5,352 nucleotides of DNA, from contig JALUTL010000123.1 in the NCBI GenBank assembly GCA_027016475.1, positions 1-5,352 of the forward strand, in the 5' to 3' direction. The stretch is from Candidatus Heimdallarchaeota archaeon (GTDB taxonomy: Archaea; Asgardarchaeota; Heimdallarchaeia; Heimdallarchaeales; Kariarchaeaceae). The position numbers and the translations under genes are program-made. A model generated the notes under the pieces. The model was given only the letters and a program-made list of their open reading frames with translations. It searched no databases and had not been told where the DNA came from. Of the stretch, positions 1-4,808 are shown piece by piece. How positions within the stretch are numbered: the stretch's first letter is position 1; every line of letters begins with the position of its first letter.

Positions 1-400
1 TCTAACTGTAGAAAATTGCGGGCCATTGAGTTTTTTGCCTCTATGACCTCCAGAATTATATTTTCTGCAAATAAAGACGCCCTAAGGCCTCCTCCTTCAT
101 TTTTGGACAGGAATGTAGCTACAGGGCGTTTGATTATCCTTCGCTTTTGGGTACCCCAAAAAATTTCTATTCCACACCAATCTGAGGAACGGATCGATTT
201 ACCGTCGGATGAGAAGGCTACTGAGGCAATCCAGTCATTATGTCCCAGAAATGTGTGTAGGGGTTTTCTTAGTTGAACATTCCACAAGCGTATTGTGCGG
301 TCATCAGATCCAGAGGCATGTATTTTCCATCAGGAGAGAAGGCTAGTGAATTGACCCCACCGGAATGTCCTTTAAAGCCTAAAAAAGGAATTCTTACCAT
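1..400 (-). pseudogene. WD40 repeat protein gene, frameshifted and cut by the window edge
   Basis: The start chosen is the ATG at 400, which has an AT-rich box 22 nt upstream. The first 28 codons read MVRIPFLGFKGHSGG, then VNSLAFSPDGKYM, a typical WD40 half-repeat. The frame then fails near 316-318, where one base is missing. In the next frame the repeat resumes as ASGSDDRTIRLWNVQ, followed by a second blade with LGHNDWIASVAFSSDGKS and a poorer WD end (IEIFWGTQ). A third, more eroded blade (GGGLRASLFAENI) follows, and its end fits WD40 spacing better in yet another frame (SGGHRGKKLNG), so a second lesion near 50-60 is possible. WD40 blades form beta-propellers that act as protein-interaction scaffolds; which partner cannot be told. 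The gene continues beyond pos 1. A sequencing error at 317 would also explain the first break, but the general erosion argues for a decaying gene. Confidence 0.75.
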
Positions 401-422
401 CACTAAGCATGAAATAGCCAAA

Positions 423-430
423 TTAAAATA
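423..430 (-). promoter_or_regulatory. Candidate TATA box for the WD40 gene
   Basis: On the minus strand this reads TATTTTAA and ends exactly 22 nt before the ATG at 400, the same spacing as the boxes of four other genes here. The surroundings are AT-rich, so chance is a real alternative. Confidence 0.4.
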
Positions 431-578
431 AAAACATGTGCAGTTGGTCAAATTTTTGAGTCATGCTCTTTGCACGTAATAATGTATCAAATTGTCGCTT
501 TTTGAAACATCAAGGGAGAGGCCTGCTTTTCTTGGAAAAGAACGACATTAGAATTCTGTAGCTATCTGAACACCCTAT

Positions 579-1445
579 CTATTTCTTTAACTCTTTCAAT
601 TGTGATTCAAGTTCCTTAATTCTTTGCTCTGCCTTATCTGCCCGCTCTTTTTCCTTATCAGCTCTCTCCTTTTCCTTGTCAGCTCTCTCCTTTTCCTTGT
701 CAGCTCTTTCCTTTTCCTTGTCAGCTCTCTCCTTTTCAATTTCAGCCTTTGTTTTGAACAATTGTCTTGTTTCTCGATCAATAAAGACCAATTGGAAAAG
801 GTCATATCGTATGCCTTTCTTCCAATATTTGTCGTTGAGCTTCATGATGCCGAACTTGAAGGGAAGGATGTCAGGAAGCACATCAATGGTTTTTGATTGG
901 TCAATGCCTTCCTCTCCTTCTGTACAGCAGTATTCAGATAAGGTCTCAATTGCATATTTTTTGCCTACTTGGTAATAGACTTTGAGAAATGGTGCCTTGA
1001 CTGCCTCTGGTTCTGGGATATGGTCGCTGAAAGTTACATATGCCGGGATTTGGAGCTTCATGCAGTTCTCTGCGGTAATGCCTAGGTCACTGTTGTAGGT
1101 GGATTTCGACAGGATGTTTATCGCCATAGTCGGGCGTCTCATGTCATGATCCTGCTCATCATAGGAAGACAATTGATCCTTGAACCGGAAGTTTCGGAAA
1201 TATGAGATGTCGAATTGCAGGTCAAGCTTTGATTGGCCCAAAGTGAAATAGTGATGCAAATCCCAAAAGGTTCTGTCTTCAGGGAAATTTGTTGAGAGCA
1301 CATCATGGATGTAGTTGATCTTGAATGAATGTGGTTCACTTTCCCTTCTGCCTAATCTGTAGGTTGGCTTCTCTTCCTGCATCAATCGGAGAGCGGCATC
1401 CCTGTGTCTTGTATTCAGGTATTGCTCCAATTCCGGTTCTGACAT
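579..1445 (-). CDS. Uma2/DUF820-like protein with C-terminal coiled coil
   Basis: 288 aa from the ATG at 1445; a TTG precedes it directly, but a TATA-like box 22 nt upstream fits the ATG. Residues about 30-225 resemble the Uma2 family (PD-(D/E)XK nuclease fold): KLDLQFDISYF at 73-83 matches the family's PDV-type strand with D79, RRPTMAINILSKST at 103-116 matches its P-x-VVEVLSPST strand, and LQIPAYVTF at 131-139 matches its GVPEYWLVD strand. The catalytic Glu of the second strand is Asn here (N110), so nuclease activity is doubtful. Residues 223-232 (DRETRQLFKT) lead, as in coiled-coil Uma2 proteins of cyanobacteria, into a charged coiled coil (about 234-288) made of ADKEKER heptads. No signal peptide or membrane segment is seen, so it is probably cytoplasmic. 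Family function is unsettled. A close paralog lies in opposite orientation from 4809. Confidence 0.85.
   Translation of the reverse strand: MSEPELEQYLNTRHRDAALRLMQEEKPTYRLGRRESEPHSFKINYIHDVLSTNFPEDRTFWDLHHYFTLGQSKLDLQFDISYFRNFRFKDQLSSYDEQDHDMRRPTMAINILSKSTYNSDLGITAENCMKLQIPAYVTFSDHIPEPEAVKAPFLKVYYQVGKKYAIETLSEYCCTEGEEGIDQSKTIDVLPDILPFKFGIMKLNDKYWKKGIRYDLFQLVFIDRETRQLFKTKAEIEKERADKEKERADKEKERADKEKERADKEKERADKAEQRIKELESQLKELKK
640..744. repeat. Five 21-bp tandem repeats encoding coiled-coil heptads
   Basis: Units start at 640, 661, 682, 703 and 724. The two at 661-681 and 682-702 are identical and the others differ at a few positions. Each 21-bp unit encodes three-quarters-charged heptads of the ADKEKER type in the Uma2-like gene. 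The unit length is a multiple of three, so slippage would change coiled-coil length by whole heptads without breaking the frame. Confidence 0.92.
1244..1277. repeat. Perfect 34-nt block shared, inverted, with 4962-4995
   Basis: The reverse complement of this stretch is identical to 4962-4995 in the second Uma2-like gene. Further perfect inverted matches pair 1194-1219 with 5020-5045 (26 nt) and 1095-1121 with 5118-5144 (27 nt). They show that the two genes are close paralogs at DNA level and form a long imperfect inverted repeat around the core of the window. Confidence 0.93.
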
Positions 1446-1467
1446 CAAAAAAAAATGGATCTGATAG

Positions 1468-1483
1468 AATAAAAGTTTTTGTT
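1468..1483 (-). promoter_or_regulatory. BRE/TATA promoter of the first Uma2-like gene
   Basis: On the minus strand this reads AACAAAAA followed by CTTTTATT, an A-rich BRE-like element next to a TATA-like box. The box ends 22 nt before the ATG at 1445, so transcription would start at or next to the ATG, suggesting a leaderless mRNA. The paralog at 4809 has AGCAAATG then CTTTTAAG at the same distance, which supports the call. Confidence 0.6.
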
Positions 1484-1557
1484 ATAGAGATGTTTGAAAG
1501 TGAATTCTGTTCAATTGTCCTATGAGCTGCAGTATTCCAAATGACGTTGGAATTTGA

Positions 1558-1950
1558 TTACTTGGCCTGCGTGCTCGATGAAATGGAATGCAAGGAACGG
1601 ATAGCCTGCCAAAGCGGCACTTCTTTCTTGTTGAACGGGTGAATGATGACGTCATCCAGCGAATTGTGTTTCTCTCCAATTTGAACAAAGTAGTCTATTG
1701 CTGTTTGGTAAGCCTGCAACACCTGCTCGCTTGGATCAATATTCGGGTCGACTGGCAGTTCAAGCGATCGGATGTCCAACTCGGGATTCTCCTGCCCTTT
1801 TGCGAACTTGTGGATGGTGGATGCAGCATGGATTGCGATTTGGAGGGGGGATTGTCCATCTCCAGAAATTGCCTTGAGAAGAAGCTGGTTGACATCAGCC
1901 CCTTCCTCCTTGCGTTTGTTGAGGTGGTATTCCGTATAGCCTTTGGTCAT
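1558..1950 (-). CDS. Small helical protein of unknown function
   Basis: 130 aa from the ATG at 1950; a TTG at 1956 is in frame, and the frame stays open to a TGA at 1990-1992. The codons between read like protein (RNILVDFIEQLN), an amphipathic helix continuing into the annotated part, so the true start may be a non-ATG codon further up or the 5' end may be damaged. I do not recognise the family. The sequence is mostly helix-forming, with a Pro/Asp-rich loop in the middle (LPVDPNIDPSEQ) and no signal peptide, membrane segment or metal-binding cluster. A weak resemblance to DinB-like helical bundles is possible (SPLQIAIHAAS early, HPFNKKEVPLWQAI near the end), but the terminal His motif of that fold is missing, so I do not assign it. 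It lies between the CPBP-like gene (78 nt away) and the first Uma2-like gene (112 nt). Confidence 0.65.
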   Translation of the reverse strand: MTKGYTEYHLNKRKEEGADVNQLLLKAISGDGQSPLQIAIHAASTIHKFAKGQENPELDIRSLELPVDPNIDPSEQVLQAYQTAIDYFVQIGEKHNSLDDVIIHPFNKKEVPLWQAIRSLHSISSSTQAK

Positions 1951-2005
1951 GTTCAACTGTTCAATGAAATCAACAAGGATGTTCCTGTCTCACCACACTG
2001 GTTTT

Positions 2006-2013
2006 CATATAAG
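2006..2013 (-). promoter_or_regulatory. Candidate TATA box for the small unknown gene
   Basis: Reads CTTATATG on the minus strand. Using the 22-nt spacing seen elsewhere here, transcription would begin near 1983, giving a leader of about 30 nt before the ATG at 1950, or starting at the open codons upstream of it. This is a single unsupported match. Confidence 0.35.
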
Positions 2014-2028
2014 GACTTTCTTCTTGTG

Positions 2029-2439
2029 CTAGACTGTCAATATTAGGGAATATGTGAGGTATGGCTCACCAATGAGCAGGGCAAGGCTATGTGCGAGTGC
2101 TATGGGGATGACACTCCTTCCTCCAGACACATAGAGTTGGGCAAGTACAAGGCCGTAAATTAGGCTAAAAACGAATCCTATTGGGTTTAATCCCCAAATG
2201 GAATGATAGGTGGCAAACAAAGTGGAAGACAAAAACACTTGGCTCCTATTGCCATATTTCAATTTGCTGAGTCTATTCATTACAAATGCCCGAGTTACAA
2301 TGTCCTCCAACAATCCCAGAACGGCAGCAGAAACAGCTACGGCAATGCGGAAAGGATCAACGGCAAACACGTCGAGCATTACTCCTTGATCTCTGCGATT
2401 GCTTGTGCACCAAACAATCCAAAAAAAAACCCCATACAA
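2029..2439 (-). CDS. CPBP (CAAX protease-like) membrane protein, C-terminal portion
   Basis: CPBP proteins are integral membrane proteases or protease-like proteins, related to Rce1, with conserved Glu and His motifs inside the membrane. Counting from the TTG at 2439, motif 1 is LLEDIVTRAF (E45, D46, R50; the family has EExxxR), motif 2 is FATYH (F75, H79) and motif 3 is AHSLAL (H117), where the usual Asn/Asp four residues after His is Leu (L121). Hydrophobic segments lie at about 31-44, 68-76, 86-104 and 109-124. The start is uncertain: ATG 2379 (MLDVFAVDPF) is possible, but the upstream frame at 2357-2584 encodes a matching N-terminal membrane portion, and the two join if the nine-A run at 2421-2429 is one base shorter. 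The intact protein would be about 184 aa. Substrate is unknown; prokaryotic members are tied to peptide processing, immunity and membrane-protein cleavage. The altered motifs leave activity open. Confidence 0.72.
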   Translation of the reverse strand: MYGVFFWIVWCTSNRRDQGVMLDVFAVDPFRIAVAVSAAVLGLLEDIVTRAFVMNRLSKLKYGNRSQVFLSSTLFATYHSIWGLNPIGFVFSLIYGLVLAQLYVSGGRSVIPIALAHSLALLIGEPYLTYSLILTV

Positions 2440-2584
2440 TGCCCACTGACAACCTGGCTAATGCGGGGATTGGCTTGATGGTTTGTACATTCAAAAGGTT
2501 CGTTATTTCTCTTTCTTCGTTTTTGAGTGTTAGATGTACAAAACCAGTCAAGATGGCAAAAATCAAAAAGAATATTGCAGTCAT
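2357..2584 (-). pseudogene. N-terminal frame of the CPBP-like gene, shifted at a nine-A run
   Basis: From the ATG at 2584 this frame gives a strong membrane segment (MTAIFFLIFAILTGFVHLTL), a charged linker (KNEEREITNLLNV) and the start of a second membrane segment (ARLSVGIVWGFF). At the nine-base homopolymer (A on plus, T in the coding strand, 2421-2429) it turns into Arg/Ser-rich sequence that looks non-coding and stops at 2357. Removing one T joins it to the CPBP-like frame. Adding one T instead gives GFFFGLFGAQAIAEIKE with a TAA overlapping the ATG at 2379, which would make two translationally coupled genes. Either way the given sequence is off by one base. No clear TATA box lies 22 nt upstream of 2584; an AT-rich stretch at 2627-2634 (GTTATTTT on minus) is a weak candidate. 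Confidence 0.6.
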
Positions 2585-2637
2585 AAGAATTGTAGTTTGC
2601 TGACGGGATCACTGTAACGATCCATGAAAATAACTTG

Positions 2638-2659
2638 GAACCAGTTCGAATGCTGGTTC
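2638..2659. repeat. Short inverted repeat in the intergenic stretch
   Basis: GAACCAG and CTGGTTC are perfect 7-bp arms around an 8-nt spacer containing TTCGAA. The repeat sits in the 240-nt gap between the end of the 463-aa membrane protein gene and the start of the CPBP-like gene, 54 nt upstream of the latter. No T-run follows on either strand, so a terminator is not supported; an operator-like site is possible. The rest of the gap (2585-2824) shows nothing I can name. Confidence 0.35.
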
Positions 2660-2824
2660 TGCATGAAGTATCAGAGCAGCAGAAGTGACAACTAGCTGTC
2701 TTTTGAGCTGTACATCATCCATGAACCATTAAGGAAAACCAAGTACTTAATCATACTTTTTTTCAAAGCAATTTTATGCGGCCCATACCCTGTTCTTTCA
2801 AAAGGTTGACAGAACGAGTGCAGC

Positions 2825-4216
2825 CTACCTTTCCTTGTAATATCGTTGTCTGAGAAACAGGGGCATTTCCTTCTGTACGGGATATGGCTTTTTGCTTCCG
2901 ATTATCCCTTTTCGTTGCAGATAGGTGTCCAATGCATAGCCTACAAGTGGCCAGACAATCCAGTAGAAGTAGTTGAGGTAGAACAGATAGGTTCTTGGAT
3001 CCTCTCTGTAGTGCCGTTCAATTGCTTCCTGTTCTTCAATGATCCATTGCTGATAATTTGTAGCTTTCCTTTCAATGAGCAGGGCAACTTCCTCCTCCTC
3101 GTGTTCACTGGCCCTGAATACCAAGAGTAAATCACCTGATTGGGCTGGAATACCTTGCATCAATGTATCTGCCCGTTCTGGGATGTGGGTGAATCGTTCA
3201 TCAAAGGGGAACACGAGCAGATCCAAAGGGTGAAGAGTGGCGACCGCCAGAAACATGGGCATTTTCAGTCCTTCAATGTACCATGGCTGCATCTGGTGGA
3301 TTGGATAGAACACTATGGTGTCTTTGATGTTCACGAACTCCAATTGCTGTGTTGAGTTGAATTGAATGGTTTGGTCGTCTGATTGGATGGTGTATGTCCA
3401 ATTTGCAGAATGTTTTTCCATAAACAGCCTTGCCATTCCTACACTTTCTTCGCTGTCAAAGAAGAATTCTGTGATGGCATTTTGCAGTTTTGGTGCAGGG
3501 TGGCTTTTCGGTTCCTTTCTTTCGATCGTTGCCTGGTTTGCTGTAAACAGTATTGTTGAGGCAATGGTTTCTGAATCATTGGCAAATGTCAGGCTCCACC
3601 AATAACTCGTGCTGTTCACGGGGAGAATGTCAGAATGTATCAGTTTTGCTTCAGCCATTTCTTCGTTCAGGGGGATCGAGTGATTGGTAAGTAGCAATGC
3701 AGTTGGTGTCAGGATTGCCCATCCGTCGAGCGTTTCATCATAGAAATCAAGGGCTATGGCATTACTTGGTTGGATTGGACTGATCTTAATGGAGGAGCCG
3801 TTTGAAACTGCCAGCCTGTTGACAAGTCCATTTTTGTACAGGAGCAGGGCAATTTTCGAATCAAAGGTGAAGAATTCATAACCCTCCACATCTTCAATTT
3901 GCTCTTGCAGGGAATAGACTGGGACAAAGTTGGCAAAGGTCAAGATTGTCAAGTTGATGTGGAGGGTGTTGTTCTTCAGGGTGGTTTCGTCAATAATGAA
4001 CATTACTGGGCTGAAAGGGCGTATTGTGCCGTTTTCTGACAGCATATCAAATTGATGCCATGTTGCAATGACCGAGACCAAGTCTCCTTTCAGTTCTGGT
4101 GGTGGAGGCTCTTCAACCAAGGAGGCATTGAAGAACGGGCTGTAGGCCAGGTTGATTGCTATCGCTACCATCATAATGACGATACCAATTCCTGTGAACC
4201 TTCCCTTGGCCATCAT
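2825..4216 (-). CDS. Bitopic surface protein with large, sequon-rich ectodomain
   Basis: 463 aa; starts at ATG 4216 or the adjacent ATG 4213, which alone has a box at the 22-nt spacing. A membrane segment at about 8-27 (IGIVIMMVAIAINLAY) with Lys/Arg before it suggests a signal anchor. Residues 28-405 are extracytoplasmic and beta-rich, with recurring units such as ALDFYDETLDGWAILTPTAL that might be propeller-like blades. Ten N-x-S/T sequons lie at N30, 62, 82, 88, 139, 178, 201, 213, 272 and 287. An acidic, probably helical stalk follows (370-406, with EHEEEE and WIIEEQEAIE), then a second membrane segment (about 409-431) and a basic tail (QRKGIIGSKK to the end), giving a cytoplasmic C-terminus by the positive-inside rule. 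The stalk and anchor are homologous to the 123-aa protein encoded 23 nt upstream. No catalytic motif or known family is recognised; the two products may form a membrane complex. Confidence 0.88.
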   Translation of the reverse strand: MMAKGRFTGIGIVIMMVAIAINLAYSPFFNASLVEEPPPPELKGDLVSVIATWHQFDMLSENGTIRPFSPVMFIIDETTLKNNTLHINLTILTFANFVPVYSLQEQIEDVEGYEFFTFDSKIALLLYKNGLVNRLAVSNGSSIKISPIQPSNAIALDFYDETLDGWAILTPTALLLTNHSIPLNEEMAEAKLIHSDILPVNSTSYWWSLTFANDSETIASTILFTANQATIERKEPKSHPAPKLQNAITEFFFDSEESVGMARLFMEKHSANWTYTIQSDDQTIQFNSTQQLEFVNIKDTIVFYPIHQMQPWYIEGLKMPMFLAVATLHPLDLLVFPFDERFTHIPERADTLMQGIPAQSGDLLLVFRASEHEEEEVALLIERKATNYQQWIIEEQEAIERHYREDPRTYLFYLNYFYWIVWPLVGYALDTYLQRKGIIGSKKPYPVQKEMPLFLRQRYYKER

Positions 4217-4235
4217 TACTGAAGGCGGTTAAGCC

Positions 4236-4243
4236 TATTTTAG
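4236..4243 (-). promoter_or_regulatory. Candidate internal TATA box before the 463-aa gene
   Basis: CTAAAATA on the minus strand lies exactly 22 nt before the ATG at 4213 and overlaps the stop codon of the upstream gene (4240-4242). It could give the larger gene its own leaderless transcript besides any read-through from 4611. Confidence 0.35.
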
Positions 4244-4611
4244 TCTTTATTCTGGGGATATAGTTTTGAATGTGCTGGTCTTTTTTTCGAATATACATCT
4301 GCAACAATTCCCACAAAAGGGAGGAACACCCAATAGTTTTCCTTGATCAGGTGCACTAATGGAGAGAGCACATCAATCCTCGTTGTTTCTTCAATCAGCT
4401 TTTTCTCCTGCTGTATCCACTGGGGAAAGGAGTAAAGGTCGCTCAGGGTTGTTTCCACTATTCTGTCTGTCCGTGTTGCTCCTGTGAGTGTTGGTGGTGC
4501 TGAATCCAAAGTTGACGTGATTGCAGACTGTTGAAGGGGTGGTATGCCTAAAGGTGTTGATATGAGCATGCCTGCCATCAGAACACTTGTAATGGCAAGA
4601 TATCGTCTCAT
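4240..4611 (-). CDS. Small bitopic membrane protein sharing its stalk and anchor with the next gene
   Basis: 123 aa from the ATG at 4611, supported by a box 22 nt upstream. An N-terminal hydrophobic segment (about 4-20, YLAITSVLMAGMLIST, after two Arg) is a signal peptide or anchor. A Ser/Thr/Pro-rich linker (22-46) and a short stalk follow (FPQWIQQEKKLIEETTRID, 62-80), then a C-terminal membrane segment (about 93-107, YWVFLPFVGIVADVY) and a basic tail (SKKRPAHSK). Residues about 61-119 align with the C-terminus of the 463-aa protein with a single one-residue gap, sharing QWI, E, IE, R.D, YW, P.VG, D.Y, K and YP. In effect it is the anchor module of that protein without the large ectodomain. 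It has no N-glycosylation sequon. The close spacing suggests one operon. Function is unknown; an assembly partner, decoy or regulator of the larger protein is inference only. Confidence 0.78.
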   Translation of the reverse strand: MRRYLAITSVLMAGMLISTPLGIPPLQQSAITSTLDSAPPTLTGATRTDRIVETTLSDLYSFPQWIQQEKKLIEETTRIDVLSPLVHLIKENYWVFLPFVGIVADVYSKKRPAHSKLYPQNKD

Positions 4612-4633
4612 GGAATGGGATTGTGTTCATACA

Positions 4634-4641
4634 TACAAAAG
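4634..4641 (-). promoter_or_regulatory. TATA-like box of the two-gene membrane operon
   Basis: CTTTTGTA on the minus strand, exactly 22 nt before the ATG at 4611, resembles the CTTTTATT and CTTTTAAG boxes of the two Uma2-like genes. It shares a 197-nt divergent intergenic region with the promoter of the gene at 4809. Confidence 0.55.
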
Positions 4642-4770
4642 GAGTGTGATGAGAGAATACTCCTGCTCAAATTGGCTGAGGTTTTCGTTGGTATCCGTTA
4701 GAGAATCCAATGTGGCATCCTGTTCCATTTCTGGTTCTTCGTTGCAAGAAACTGGGTTTTTTCCCAATTT

Positions 4771-4786
4771 AGCAAATGCTTTTAAG
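4771..4786 (+). promoter_or_regulatory. BRE/TATA promoter of the second Uma2-like gene
   Basis: AGCAAATG followed by CTTTTAAG; the box ends 22 nt before the ATG at 4809. The same arrangement, with similar bases, precedes the paralog at 1445. The box overlaps or sits too close to the in-frame ATGs at 4776 and 4794, which argues for 4809 as the real start. Confidence 0.6.
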
Positions 4787-4808
4787 AATCGAAATGAAAT
4801 GGCAATTG

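Noticed and set aside
526..540. Small hairpin CTTTTC-TTG-GAAAAG after the first Uma2-like gene as a terminator
   Set aside because: The stem is AT-rich with a 3-nt loop and no T-run follows on the minus strand, so termination is not supported.
624..975. Plus-strand open frames over the 5' and 3' parts of the first Uma2-like gene (rich in Leu/Ser/Phe)
   Set aside because: They are antisense shadows of the 21-bp heptad repeats and neighbouring codons; the minus frame has clear family motifs.
1588..2046. A 152-codon plus-strand open frame
   Set aside because: It crosses from the antisense of the small unknown gene into the next intergenic region, has Cys-rich unlikely composition and no recognisable motif; the minus frame is more protein-like and fits the neighbours' strand.
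2638..2665. TTCGAAT between pairing arms looks like a tRNA T-arm
   Set aside because: A 7-nt loop leaves the 5-bp stem unpaired at its base, and no matching acceptor, D-arm or anticodon arm lies upstream.
4755..4768. TGGG-TTTTTT-CCCA hairpin upstream of the second Uma2-like gene
   Set aside because: Only a 4-bp stem with no T-tail, located in a divergent promoter region where a terminator is not expected.
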